From Eubacterium coprostanoligenes (GTDB lineage Bacteria > Bacillota > Clostridia > Oscillospirales > Acutalibacteraceae), in NCBI RefSeq assembly GCF_900167205.1, contig NZ_FUWW01000002.1:62001-126000 (forward strand): a stretch of DNA of 64,000 nt. Direction: 5' to 3'. The translations under genes were made by a program, and so were the position numbers. Shown here one piece after another: positions 8,203 to 16,414 of the stretch. Position 1 is the stretch's first letter; the number at the start of each line of letters is the position of its first letter. Under the pieces are notes generated by a model. The model saw only the letters and a list, made by a program, of their open reading frames with translations. It searched no databases and was not told where the DNA came from.

Positions 8203-8634
8203 ATGGAAACATCAGAAAGCTTGGGCTATCTCAAGGGCCTTATTGACGGTCTTGATTTGGACTCTAACAAAAAAGAAACAAAGGTATTCAAAGCAATCAT
8301 TGACGTTCTTGAAAATCTTACAGAAGATATGGAAGATATGACAGAAGGTCTTGAACTTGTCGGCGAGCAGATTGACGCTGTTGACGAAGATTTGGCTGAC
8401 CTTGAAGAATTCGTTTATGATGATGACGACTGCGATTGCGGTTGCTGTGATGATGACGATGAAGAATATGAGGTTGAATGCCCTACATGCCACGAAAAGA
8501 TTATGGTTGATATGGACACAATCGAAGAAGGTAAGTTTGAGTGCCCTAACTGCGGTGAAGTTTTGGAATTCGATGTTGAATTCGATGACGATGACGAATG
8601 TGACTGCGATTGCTGTGATCACGATCACGAATAA
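8203..8634 (+). CDS. CD1247-type acidic zinc-ribbon protein
   Basis: A 143-residue, extremely acidic protein. Residues 1-65 are a helical, coiled-coil-like domain (SESLGYLKGLIDGLDLD) of the CD1247 N-terminal type found in Clostridia. Residues ~95-125 form a zinc ribbon with two knuckles, CPTCHEK and CPNCGE. The ribbon is bracketed by two Asp/Cys clusters, DDDDCDCGCCDDDD and DDDECDCDCCDHDHE. No enzyme function is suggested; metal binding or a scaffold role is inference. Downstream of efp, as often seen in this class, and closed by a terminator. Confidence 0.8.
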   Translation: METSESLGYLKGLIDGLDLDSNKKETKVFKAIIDVLENLTEDMEDMTEGLELVGEQIDAVDEDLADLEEFVYDDDDCDCGCCDDDDEEYEVECPTCHEKIMVDMDTIEEGKFECPNCGEVLEFDVEFDDDDECDCDCCDHDHE

Positions 8635-8643
8635 TAAATAATT

Positions 8644-8685
8644 AAAAGACGCGCGGATTGGGCTTCCGTCCGGCGTCTTTTTTTA
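8644..8685 (+). terminator. Intrinsic terminator of the aroQ-efp block
   Basis: Stem AAAGACGC / GCGTCTTT with an interior GCGGA/TCCG extension, followed by seven Ts. Confidence 0.85.
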
Positions 8686-8779
8686 TCAGTGGGATATAGA
8701 ATTGTATAGATTATGTATTATATGCTGTTTTGAGTAATAATATATAACACAGGATATTTGGAATGGGGATAAATTAAAT

Positions 8780-9856
8780 ATGGAATTTTTGTCAAATTTT
8801 TTTGAAACGGCAAATATGGGTATAGTTGTTGCCCTTTTTGTTGTTGGTTTGATTTTTATCATCAAGGGTGGCGACTGGTTCGTTGACAGCGCAAGCTGGA
8901 TTGCAGAAGTGCTCGGCGTGCCGAAGTTCATCATTGGTGCAACCATCGTTTCTATTGCAACAACATTGCCTGAAATGATTGTTTCAATTGTTGCAACCGC
9001 AGACGGTAAGGTTGATATGGCGTCAGGTAATGCAGTCGGTTCGGTAACCGCTAATACGGCTATGATTATGGGTATATTCATTGTGTGTATGCCTTTTGCC
9101 GTAAAGAGAAAAGAGTTCGCACCAAAGGGTCTTATGATGCTCGGTGCAGCCGTTGCTCTCACACTCGGCTCTGCTCTCACAGGTCTTATCAAAGTGCCCG
9201 GTCTTGAGGGTGAATACCACACACTTTCAACTGTTGGAATGATTGCTCTTTTTGCTATTTTCATTGCTTTCTTTATCGAGAACTTTGTTTCAATGAAGAA
9301 AAGCTCTGTTCAGATTGAGCCTGACCCTCACGGTATCGGTTTGCAGGAAGAGGACGATGTTGTTCCTTCAAAGGGAACTGCCACAGGCAAAGAATGGGCA
9401 AAGAATATTGTATTATTTGTTGTTGGTGCAATCTGCATCGTTGTCGGCGCACAGCTCCTCATCAACGGTGGTACAAGAATCGCAAAAGAAATGCACATCA
9501 GCGAAAGAGTAATCGGTGTAATTGCTGTTGCAATCGGCACATCTCTTCCTGAACTTGTTACAACAATCACAGCTCTTCGTAAGAAAGAGGGCGCACTTTC
9601 AGTCGGCAACATTCTCGGTGCAAACATCATTGACCTTGCACTCATTCTTCCTATTTGTTCATTTGTTTCTATGGGCAAGGGACAGGGCGCTTTGGTTGTT
9701 TCAACCGGCTCTGTATTTGATATGATTATCTGCGTTGTTGCAGTGTCAATCACAGTTATTCCAACATTGTTTACTAAAAAGCTCCAGCGTTGGCAGGGTA
9801 TTGTATCTCTCACAGGATACATTGCATATGTAGTTTACACCTTCGTTGCAGCGTAA
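8780..9856 (+). CDS. CaCA-family calcium/sodium antiporter
   Basis: A 358-residue integral membrane protein with the two inverted alpha repeats of Na+/Ca2+ exchangers. Repeat 1 has GATIVSIATTLPEM followed by GNAVGSVTANTAMI; repeat 2 has VAIGTSLPEL followed by GNILGANIIDL. The acidic residues of these repeats coordinate Ca2+ and Na+. About ten membrane segments flank a hydrophilic loop near residues 175-210. It resembles YrbG. The start is weakly supported by GGGGATAAA. It extrudes or exchanges calcium; K+ dependence cannot be told. Confidence 0.9.
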   Translation: MEFLSNFFETANMGIVVALFVVGLIFIIKGGDWFVDSASWIAEVLGVPKFIIGATIVSIATTLPEMIVSIVATADGKVDMASGNAVGSVTANTAMIMGIFIVCMPFAVKRKEFAPKGLMMLGAAVALTLGSALTGLIKVPGLEGEYHTLSTVGMIALFAIFIAFFIENFVSMKKSSVQIEPDPHGIGLQEEDDVVPSKGTATGKEWAKNIVLFVVGAICIVVGAQLLINGGTRIAKEMHISERVIGVIAVAIGTSLPELVTTITALRKKEGALSVGNILGANIIDLALILPICSFVSMGKGQGALVVSTGSVFDMIICVVAVSITVIPTLFTKKLQRWQGIVSLTGYIAYVVYTFVAA

Positions 9857-9877
9857 TTTGATTTTTGGTGATTTTTT

Positions 9878-11086
9878 ATGGCTAAAGAGAAAAAACAACC
9901 AAACAGCAATCTTTTGGGTATAATAATTCCTATCTGCATTGCAATTGCAGTTGTTATCGGACTTGCAATCAGTGGCAAGGTCACTTCAAACAGGGATAAG
10001 GTTAATCCTACCGTAACTGCCACAAAGCCGGTTGTGTCAGAATCGGTCACAGAACCGCAGGATGCAAAGGTAACTATCGTTGCCGTGGGTGATAATCTTA
10101 TTCACAACACCCTCATTGATGCAGGCAAGCAGGATGACGGAAGTCTTGATTATTCCGCTTTTTATGAGAATATTTCAACATATATTAAGTCGGCGGATAT
10201 TGCTTGCATAAATCAGGAAACTATGCTTGGCGGTAAAGATTTTGAATATCAGGGCTATCCTATGTTCAATACTCCTTGGGAGGTTGGCACGGCGGCCATC
10301 AACGCAGGCTTTGATGTTTTCACTTGTGCAACAAACCATTCGCTCGATGTGCAAAAGTTTGCAGGAATCGAAAAAGAATGTGAGTTCTTCAAAAATCATC
10401 CGGAGGTTGTTCATATCGGTACAAACAGTACCGAGGAAGAATACAACACCGTTACATATTATGAAAAGAACGGCATAAAGTTTGCACTTCTTAATTATAC
10501 CTATGGCACAAACGGAATCTCTATTCCGGAGGATAAGCCGTGGTGCATTGATATGCTCGATGAGGATAAAGTTAAGGCTGACCTCAAAAAGGCTCGTGCA
10601 AATGCAGATTGCGTGATTGTGTTCCCTCATTGGGGCACAGAAAACAGCCACGAAATCAACGACCTTCAAAAGAAGTATGTCAAGATTTTTTCAGACGGCG
10701 GTGCGGATATTGTCATCGGCACTCATCCTCATGTGCTTCAACCTGTTGAGTGGGTAACAAATGAGGCTACCGGCAAAAAGATGATTGTTTATTATTCTAT
10801 CGGCAACTTTATTTCTCACCAAACAAATCTCAACCAAATGTGTGGTGGAATGGCGGAACTTACCGTTGAACGAATTGACGGCAAAATTCAGGTGACTTCC
10901 GCACAGCTTGCTCCTGTTGTTGATTTTTATCGCAACACAGGCAACGGCTACAAGTTCTCTGTTTACAGATTGTCTGATTATACAGATGATATTGCTTCCG
11001 AACATGCGAAAGACGGGGCAAGCGTAAAGTATTTCACAAATCTTTCAAAGAAAATTATCGGCGAGGAATTTTTAGACTTAAATTGA
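9878..11086 (+). CDS. CapA-family metallophosphatase-like protein, membrane anchored
   Basis: A 402-residue protein with one N-terminal membrane helix (~12-32), a short Thr/Val-rich spacer and a CapA/PgsA domain (~55-330). Motifs are VAVGDNLIHN, INQETMLGG, FTCATNHSLD, VVFPHWGTEN and VIGTHPHVLQPVEW, the metal-binding Asp/His/Asn set of the calcineurin-like fold of this family. CapA relatives take part in poly-gamma-glutamate or cell-envelope polymer production. No capBC genes are adjacent, so the substrate is unknown. It follows the antiporter by 21 bp. Confidence 0.85.
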   Translation: MAKEKKQPNSNLLGIIIPICIAIAVVIGLAISGKVTSNRDKVNPTVTATKPVVSESVTEPQDAKVTIVAVGDNLIHNTLIDAGKQDDGSLDYSAFYENISTYIKSADIACINQETMLGGKDFEYQGYPMFNTPWEVGTAAINAGFDVFTCATNHSLDVQKFAGIEKECEFFKNHPEVVHIGTNSTEEEYNTVTYYEKNGIKFALLNYTYGTNGISIPEDKPWCIDMLDEDKVKADLKKARANADCVIVFPHWGTENSHEINDLQKKYVKIFSDGGADIVIGTHPHVLQPVEWVTNEATGKKMIVYYSIGNFISHQTNLNQMCGGMAELTVERIDGKIQVTSAQLAPVVDFYRNTGNGYKFSVYRLSDYTDDIASEHAKDGASVKYFTNLSKKIIGEEFLDLN

Positions 11087-11173
11087 CCGTTGTATAGTTT
11101 TAACAAAGAGCGTGATCGAATTATGATTTTAACCGTTTCTTTTTACAAAGTTGAATAATTCTTTCAAAAGTTG

Positions 11174-11202
11174 TTGACTTTAGCGATTTGCGGGGATATA
11201 AT
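11174..11202 (+). promoter_or_regulatory. Sigma-A promoter of glnA
   Basis: TTGACT (11174-11179), 17-bp spacer, TATAAT (11197-11202). The predicted start near 11209 lies immediately before a terminator hairpin. Confidence 0.85.
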
Positions 11203-11216
11203 GACATTGGTTGAAC

Positions 11217-11250
11217 AAAGGCGTTCCGATTTTTCGGAATGCCTTTTTTT
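11217..11250 (+). terminator. Leader terminator (attenuator candidate) of glnA
   Basis: A 13-bp stem AAAGGCGTTCCGA / TCGGAATGCCTTT (one G·T pair, TTTT loop) ends in a T run at 11250. It lies between the glnA promoter and the ribosome-binding site AAAGGAG (11261-11267), so unassisted transcripts should stop before glnA. The upstream CapA gene's own promoter is not close, so this is not simply a CapA terminator, though it could also serve that role. Confidence 0.8.
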
Positions 11251-11272
11251 ATGAACATTGAAAGGAGTATTT

Positions 11273-12619
11273 ATGATGAGTAAATACACAAAAGAGCAAA
11301 TTCTTAAGGAAGCAAAAGAAAATGGCGTACAGTTTATCAGACTTCAGTTTACCGACCTTTTCGGTATTATGAAGAATGTGGCAATCACATTGTCACAGCT
11401 TGAAAAGGCACTTAACAATGACTGTATGTTTGACGGCTCATCAATTGACGGTTTTGTTAGAATTGACGAGTCTGATATGTACTTGCATCCTGATTATGAT
11501 ACATGGGCTATTTTCCCTTGGAGAAAGCACCTTAATGCACAGACAGCAAGACTTATTTGCTCTGTGTATAAGGCAGATAATGTAACTCCGTTTGAGGGCG
11601 ACCCAAGAAATGTGCTTCAGAAAGTTATTGACGAGGCGGCAGAAATGGGCTACGGCTTCAATGTTGGTCCTGAATGTGAATTCTTCCTCTTCAAGCTTGA
11701 TGAAAACGGTGCACCTACTCTTGAAACAGGTGATGAGGCCGGTTATTTTGACCTTAACCCTATTGACCATGGCGAAAACTGCCGTCGTGATATTTGCCTT
11801 GCACTTGAAGAAATGGGCTACACAATCGAGGCTTCTCATCACGAAGTTGCACAGGGACAGCACGAAATTGACTTCCAATTTGGCGATGTTATGACCTCTG
11901 CCGACAGAGTTATGACCTTTAAGCATGTTGTAAAAACATATGCAACAAAGCACGGACTTCACGCAACCTTTATGCCAAAACCTGTTGAGGGAATCAACGG
12001 TTCAGGTATGCACACAAATATGTCACTTTATGATTTAAAGACAGGCAAGAATGTGTTTGACGACCCAAGCGGTGAACTCGGACTCAGCGAAACCGCTTAT
12101 GCGTTCATCGCAGGCATTATGGCTCATGTAAAGGCTATTGCCGCTGTTTCAAACCCAACCGTAAATTCATACAAAAGACTTGTACCGGGCTATGAAGCAC
12201 CGTCATATCTTGTTTGGTCAACTTCAAACCGCTCCGTACTCGTTCGTATTCCTGCTTCTCGTGGCAAGGGCACAAGAGTTGAACTTCGTTGTCCTGATCC
12301 TGCTTGTAACCCATATCTCGAAATGGCACTTTGCCTTGCAGCAGGTCTTGACGGAATCAAAAAGGGCATGAAGCCTGCTCCTGCGTTTGACGAAAATGTA
12401 TTTGACCTTTCGGATGCAGAAAGAAAAGAACTTGGCATTGATTGCCTCCCTGGCTCTCTTGAAGAAGCTATTAGCGCTGCAGAAGCAGACCCATTCATCA
12501 AGGAAACTCTCGGCGACCATGTGTTCAAGAACTATATCGAGGGCAAAAAGGAAGAATGGAATTCCTACAAAACCTCTGTTTCACAGTGGGAAATCAATAG
12601 ATATATGATTAACTATTGA
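11273..12619 (+). CDS. glnA: Glutamine synthetase type I
   Basis: A 448-residue GSI-alpha-sized enzyme making glutamine from glutamate, ammonia and ATP; dodecameric and cytosolic. The N-terminal beta-grasp domain is followed by the catalytic domain with [10 protein letters not shown] (Asp latch), [31 protein letters not shown] and [14 protein letters not shown]. The adenylylation-loop Tyr context of proteobacterial enzymes is absent, as expected for Firmicutes, where control is by feedback and transcription. ATG 11273 is chosen because AAAGGAG sits 5 bases upstream. Expression probably depends on readthrough of the leader terminator. Confidence 0.96.
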   Translation: MMSKYTKEQILKEAKENGVQFIRLQFTDLFGIMKNVAITLSQLEKALNNDCMFDGSSIDGFVRIDESDMYLHPDYDTWAIFPWRKHLNAQTARLICSVYKADNVTPFEGDPRNVLQKVIDEAAEMGYGFNVGPECEFFLFKLDENGAPTLETGDEAGYFDLNPIDHGENCRRDICLALEEMGYTIEASHHEVAQGQHEIDFQFGDVMTSADRVMTFKHVVKTYATKHGLHATFMPKPVEGINGSGMHTNMSLYDLKTGKNVFDDPSGELGLSETAYAFIAGIMAHVKAIAAVSNPTVNSYKRLVPGYEAPSYLVWSTSNRSVLVRIPASRGKGTRVELRCPDPACNPYLEMALCLAAGLDGIKKGMKPAPAFDENVFDLSDAERKELGIDCLPGSLEEAISAAEADPFIKETLGDHVFKNYIEGKKEEWNSYKTSVSQWEINRYMINY

Positions 12620-12647
12620 TATATCCAAACTTAAAATTTTGCAAAAA

Positions 12648-12681
12648 TAAAACCTTATCGGCTAATCCGATAAGGTTTTTT
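12648..12681. terminator. Bidirectional terminator between glnA and the HAD gene
   Basis: AAAACCTTATCGG / CCGATAAGGTTTT with a 5-base loop, T-rich on the plus side and A-rich on the other, between convergent genes. Confidence 0.85.
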
Positions 12682-13504
12682 ATGTACCAATAAGGTTTTT
12701 TAATGCTTTCAGCACGCCTTGGTTGTTGTTGGTGTCGGTGATGATGTCGGCTTGTGCTTTGACTATGTCGCCTGCATTGCCCATAGCTATCGCCGTGCCT
12801 GCCTTGTCCAAAAACTGCAAATCGTTTTCGCCGTCACCAAATGCGATAACTTCTTCAAGTTCGATTTTCAGATGATTACACAGCATTTCAAGAGCAGTGC
12901 CTTTGTCTGTTCCGCCTCTGGTAATTTCCAAAAATCTGTCGGCAAGCATACAATATTGAATACCGATTATTTTGTCGGTCTCTGCCTTGATTTTTTCTCT
13001 GTCATCACTGTCTTTGCAGATTATAAAAACTTCGTCAGCTTCTGCGTTTTTGTCATCAAACAAGGTCATAAGATTGTCAACCTGTTTTCGTGATGAAAAA
13101 ATATAGTCGCCAAGCACAGTGCCTGTGTAAACCTCTTTGTAGTGGTCAAAAACATATTTTTCACAGTAGCCGTAGTGATTCAAAAACACTTCAAAAATCG
13201 CACCTGTCTGTTTAACGGATTCAATAACTCTTTTGCTTGTTGCGTTGTCCATTGCAAGTGAAAAGAGTGTTTCGTTTGTGGAATTCAAAACGGTTTTTGA
13301 GCCGTTGTTGGCGATAATATAGTCAACACCTTTGATGTTCCTTACACAGTCGGGAATTCCGCTGAGCGGTCTGCCTGTAATCGGAACAATGTGCACGCCG
13401 TTTGCAGAAAGCGTTTCGAGATATTCTTTTGTTTGAGCGTCTACGGATTTGTCGTCCTTGAGCAAAGTTCCGTCCAAATCCAAACCTATCATTTTATATT
13501 TCAT
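12680..13504 (-). CDS. Cof-type HAD-superfamily phosphatase
   Basis: A 274-residue haloacid-dehalogenase-type hydrolase. Motif I is GLDLDGTLLKDD, with the nucleophile Asp; motif II is VPITGRP; motif IV is AFGDGENDLQFL, typical of Cof-subfamily sugar-phosphate or nucleotide phosphatases with a C2 cap. The physiological substrate is unknown. ATG 13504 is preferred over an in-frame ATG 48 bases upstream, because the core begins at once with MKYKMIGLDLDG as in relatives. Single gene, convergent with glnA and divergent from the glycosidase. Confidence 0.88.
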   Translation of the reverse strand: MKYKMIGLDLDGTLLKDDKSVDAQTKEYLETLSANGVHIVPITGRPLSGIPDCVRNIKGVDYIIANNGSKTVLNSTNETLFSLAMDNATSKRVIESVKQTGAIFEVFLNHYGYCEKYVFDHYKEVYTGTVLGDYIFSSRKQVDNLMTLFDDKNAEADEVFIICKDSDDREKIKAETDKIIGIQYCMLADRFLEITRGGTDKGTALEMLCNHLKIELEEVIAFGDGENDLQFLDKAGTAIAMGNAGDIVKAQADIITDTNNNQGVLKALKNLIGT

Positions 13505-13545
13505 ATGTTCATTATACAAAATTTTTGACAATTTGTCTATTTCAA

Positions 13546-13574
13546 TTGACATTTTATTATGTAAAAATTATACT
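13546..13574 (+). promoter_or_regulatory. Sigma-A promoter of the GH30-like gene
   Basis: TTGACA (13546-13551), 17-bp spacer, TATACT (13569-13574), ~43 bp before ATG 13617, with AAAGGAG between. Confidence 0.8.
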
Positions 13575-13616
13575 GTTTTTGTAATTATATTGTTTTTTTG
13601 CGGCAAAGGAGATAAT

Positions 13617-14987
13617 ATGAAAATAAATCTTAAAGAGGCAGAAAAACTTCACACCTTAAAAGGATGGGGAACTTCTGCCTGTTGGTGGAGTCAGGCTTGC
13701 CCAAAGGGCGAAACTGCGGATAAAATCGCACACTTGCTTTACGACAGTGACGGGCTTAATCTTAATATATATCGCTATAATATCGGTGGCGGTACCGATA
13801 TGAATAATTATAGAGTTGAAAATCCGTGGAGGATAACGGAAAGCTTTTTGCAATATGACAGAGAAACAGAAAAATTCAACTGGGATTTTTCAAAAGATTC
13901 AAACGCTGTTAATATGATGAAAAAGTCGCTTGAACTCGGCAATATCGACACTTTGATTTTGTTTGCAAACTCACCGCATTATTCACAGTGTTCAACGGGT
14001 CAGGCTTCCGGAAGTTTTCTTTACAGTACCTGCAATATACCGAAAATGAATTACAAAAAGTTTGTTAATTACATTCTTGATGTTGCACAGCATTTTCTCG
14101 ATGAAGGTTACCCTGTAAAGTACATCAGCCCAATTAACGAACCACAGTGGAAGTGGGGCGGTCCTTTTGTTTGGCAAGAGGGCTGCCACTATGAAACCGA
14201 GGAACTTGTTGAGATTTTCCGCATGTTTGCAGAGGAGATAATTTTGAGAGATATGCCGGTCAAACTTTACGGACCTGAAAGCGGACAGTATCTCGGCAAA
14301 ACTCCCGAATATCTTGCAGCGCTGACAGCTGATGAAATGATAATGAAAGTGCTTGATGTTTTTGCCGTTCATTCTTATCACAGCGATAACCGACCGGAGG
14401 AAAGATACGAATTTAAGGAACTGTGCGTAGATACTTATCCGTCGCTTCGCTTTGATATGAGCGAATGGTGCGAACTTCCAAACAAAAGCCACACAAAGGA
14501 TTTTAAGGGAGCGCTTATAACGGCAAGAATTATCGGTCAGGATATTGTTTATTCGGGTTGCGTTAGCTGGACATCTTGGGTTGCTGTTAATAATTTCTCG
14601 ATTAAAGAGGACGGATTTGATTATTCGGACGCTATGATTACCGCTGACTTTGATTTTTCCGATTGGTATGTGGCAAAAAGATATTATGGGTTTGCCCATT
14701 TTTCAAAATTTGTTCCCGTTGGTTCAGTTGTGCTTGATTTCGGGTTTAGACCGAGTGAGGATAACAACGATTTCAATGTGTTTGCATTTTTGACTCCCGA
14801 TAACAAAACCGTGCTTGTTGCCGTAAACGAGGGCGAAAATCAAAGCGTTACTATTGATGGTGATTTTTATACGATGCAAATAATCACTTCGGTGCAAGAC
14901 GATGAACTGAAAGAAGTTTACAACGGCGAATTTAAAAATCAAATAGAAATCGGTTCTGACTCTATTGTTACGGTGGTTGTTGAATAA
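13617..14987 (+). CDS. GH30-like glycoside hydrolase, no signal peptide (cytoplasmic)
   Basis: A 456-residue (beta/alpha)8-barrel glycosidase resembling endo-beta-1,6-galactanases of the GH30 group. The N-terminus LKGWGTSACWWSQ, then LNIYRYNIGGG, ANSPHYSQC, the acid/base Glu175 in ISPINEPQW and the nucleophile Glu283 in RFDMSEWC fit a retaining clan GH-A enzyme. A small C-terminal beta domain (~375-456) follows. There is no export signal, so the substrate would be an imported oligosaccharide (inference). The stop codon lies at the exact junction with a MATE-transporter scrap, so the original 3' context was rearranged; whether the last residues are original is unclear. Confidence 0.82.
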   Translation: MKINLKEAEKLHTLKGWGTSACWWSQACPKGETADKIAHLLYDSDGLNLNIYRYNIGGGTDMNNYRVENPWRITESFLQYDRETEKFNWDFSKDSNAVNMMKKSLELGNIDTLILFANSPHYSQCSTGQASGSFLYSTCNIPKMNYKKFVNYILDVAQHFLDEGYPVKYISPINEPQWKWGGPFVWQEGCHYETEELVEIFRMFAEEIILRDMPVKLYGPESGQYLGKTPEYLAALTADEMIMKVLDVFAVHSYHSDNRPEERYEFKELCVDTYPSLRFDMSEWCELPNKSHTKDFKGALITARIIGQDIVYSGCVSWTSWVAVNNFSIKEDGFDYSDAMITADFDFSDWYVAKRYYGFAHFSKFVPVGSVVLDFGFRPSEDNNDFNVFAFLTPDNKTVLVAVNEGENQSVTIDGDFYTMQIITSVQDDELKEVYNGEFKNQIEIGSDSIVTVVVE

Positions 14988-15140
14988 TGCGCAGGCAAAT
15001 CTTCTCCGTGCTCTTGGAAACAGCGTAACACCTATTGTGTTTTTGGTGGTGTCGAGCGTTTGCAATATCGTTCTTGATGTGCTGTTTATAAAAGTGTTTG
15101 GAATGGGAGTAAAGGAAACTGCACTGGCAACTGTGATATG
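14983..15140 (+). pseudogene. Remnant of a MATE-family multidrug efflux transporter
   Basis: About 50 codons match the central part of MATE transporters: NAQANLLRALGNSVTPIVF, then NIVLDVLFIKVFGMGV and ALATVI. Neither the start nor the rest of a ~450-residue transporter is present. It begins at the stop codon of the glycosidase and breaks off at a hairpin at 15134. It is read in a different frame from the glycosidase and has no start or ribosome-binding site of its own. A deletion scar is the simplest explanation. Confidence 0.75.
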
Positions 15141-15177
15141 CACCTTCAAAAGTGTCTAACTTTTGGGGTGCATATCA
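15134..15177. repeat. Near-perfect ~20-bp inverted repeat at the MATE breakpoint
   Basis: TGATATGCACCTTCAAAAGT pairs with ACTTTTGGGGTGCATATCA, 5-base loop. The reverse strand reads CCCCAAAAGTTAGACACTTTT, which resembles the end of some IS3-family elements. It sits exactly where the MATE homology stops, suggesting a mobile-element scar. No transposase is present. Confidence 0.55.
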
Positions 15178-15195
15178 ATTGAACAAGTCCTTTTG

Positions 15196-15528
15196 TTATA
15201 CAAATACATAGTGGATGAGTAGCATATACGAGATTGTGCCGGCAGAAATGCTGATGAGAATATTGCGTTTCCACAGGTGTACAATTACGGTCAAGGCAAT
15301 TGAAATCAGCTGTGGTGCAAGGATTTTCATATCAAAAGTGTAGCCGTCTTTTATGCAATAAATAATCAGCACACCGATAATTGCAGGGGGCATAATGTTG
15401 CCGAGGTATTTTACGATTTTTGGCACTTCACGCTTGCCAAACACGGCAAACGGAATGAGTCGGGTTGAAAAGGTGACCACACTTGCAACAAGAATGGTGA
15501 TTATTAGTTGAGAGGTAGAAAGCATCAC
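15196..15528 (-). CDS. azlD: AzlD-family branched-chain amino acid exporter subunit
   Basis: A 110-residue protein with about four membrane helices, small-partner size for AzlCD/YgaZH exporters. Its N-terminus has the AzlD pattern LIITILVASVVTFSTRLIPF, and the next helix reads PPAIIGVLIIYCI. It acts with AzlC to export branched-chain amino acids or analogues. Its ATG overlaps the end of azlC by 4 bp, implying translational coupling. Confidence 0.87.
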   Translation of the reverse strand: MMLSTSQLIITILVASVVTFSTRLIPFAVFGKREVPKIVKYLGNIMPPAIIGVLIIYCIKDGYTFDMKILAPQLISIALTVIVHLWKRNILISISAGTISYMLLIHYVFV

Positions 15529-16229
15529 ATTACCTCCTTTTTGTCATCAAGCAGAGGTTTCATACCGAGCAAAAGTGCCACGGTAATAATCAGACTTGGA
15601 AGCAAAAATTTGTCCGGACCGAAAATAAAGAGGCAAACAAGTGCACAGATAATCCCCAAAAATCCGGGCAATTTTGATTTTGACGCAAGAATTTGGTCGA
15701 GGAAGATAACCACAAAAAGCGCCGTCATAGAAAAATCAATGCCTGTGAAGTCGATTTTTATCAGCTGACCTGCAAGGTTGCCGATTATTGAACCGACAAT
15801 CCAATACATATGGTCAAATATGCCAATCAAAAATCTTGCGTCACCTTCGTCAACATCCTTTGGAGTTGTGTTGAATGAAGTGTTGACCCCGTAAGTTTCG
15901 TCTGTGAGTGAAAAAATCAGTGACGGGTATCTCCAACCGTAGCTTCTGAATTTTTCTATAAAGCTCAAGCCGTAAAATATGTGTCGTGAATTTACAAAAA
16001 ATGTCATCACTGCAATGCTTGCCAAAGAAGCGTGCGAGGCAATCATTGACACGAGCAAAAGCTGACCCGAGCCTGCATACACCAAGAGGGAGATGACTAT
16101 TGCCCAAATCCAGTTATATCCGATTTCGTACAACGAAATGCCAAATGCCGAGCCTAAAAATAAATAGCCGAACAGTACGGGCAAGGACATTTTGAATGCA
16201 AATTTTATTGTTTTTGTTTTGTTTTTCAT
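15525..16229 (-). CDS. azlC: AzlC-family branched-chain amino acid exporter subunit
   Basis: A 234-residue membrane protein with FKMSLPVLFGYLFLGSAFGI near the N-terminus, SLLVYAGSGQLLLVS, FFVNSRHIFYGLSF and FSLTDETYGV, all AzlC hallmarks, and about six or seven helices. It is the large subunit with AzlD just downstream. The specific substrate (leucine, isoleucine, valine or an antimetabolite) cannot be read. Divergent from the NSS transporter gene. Confidence 0.9.
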   Translation of the reverse strand: MKNKTKTIKFAFKMSLPVLFGYLFLGSAFGISLYEIGYNWIWAIVISLLVYAGSGQLLLVSMIASHASLASIAVMTFFVNSRHIFYGLSFIEKFRSYGWRYPSLIFSLTDETYGVNTSFNTTPKDVDEGDARFLIGIFDHMYWIVGSIIGNLAGQLIKIDFTGIDFSMTALFVVIFLDQILASKSKLPGFLGIICALVCLFIFGPDKFLLPSLIITVALLLGMKPLLDDKKEVM

Positions 16230-16349
16230 TTGGTTTGTTGTTGTCCTTGATTGATTTTGAATATTTTAAAAGCAAATTGATTCTACATCAACGAGGTGAG
16301 GATGTCAACACAGTTTGAATAAAATTTGAATAAAATAAAAATAATTTTG

Positions 16350-16378
16350 TTGTATTTTATGTCTATTCGTGGTATAAT
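16350..16378 (+). promoter_or_regulatory. Sigma-A promoter of the NSS transporter gene
   Basis: TTGTAT (16350-16355), 17-bp spacer, TATAAT (16373-16378), 37 bp before the ATG, with AGAGAGG between. Confidence 0.65.
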
Positions 16379-16414
16379 GATAACTCCACTAATATGTAAG
16401 AGAGGTTCACAAAA

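Noticed and set aside
8212-8628. 138-residue open frame opposite the CD1247-type gene
   Set aside because: It is the antisense of Asp/Cys codon runs, giving a Val/Ile/Thr-rich product, with no ribosome-binding site; the plus strand has clear family motifs.
13992-14699. 235-residue open frame opposite the glycosidase
   Set aside because: Antisense to a barrel enzyme whose catalytic residues are intact; no independent evidence.
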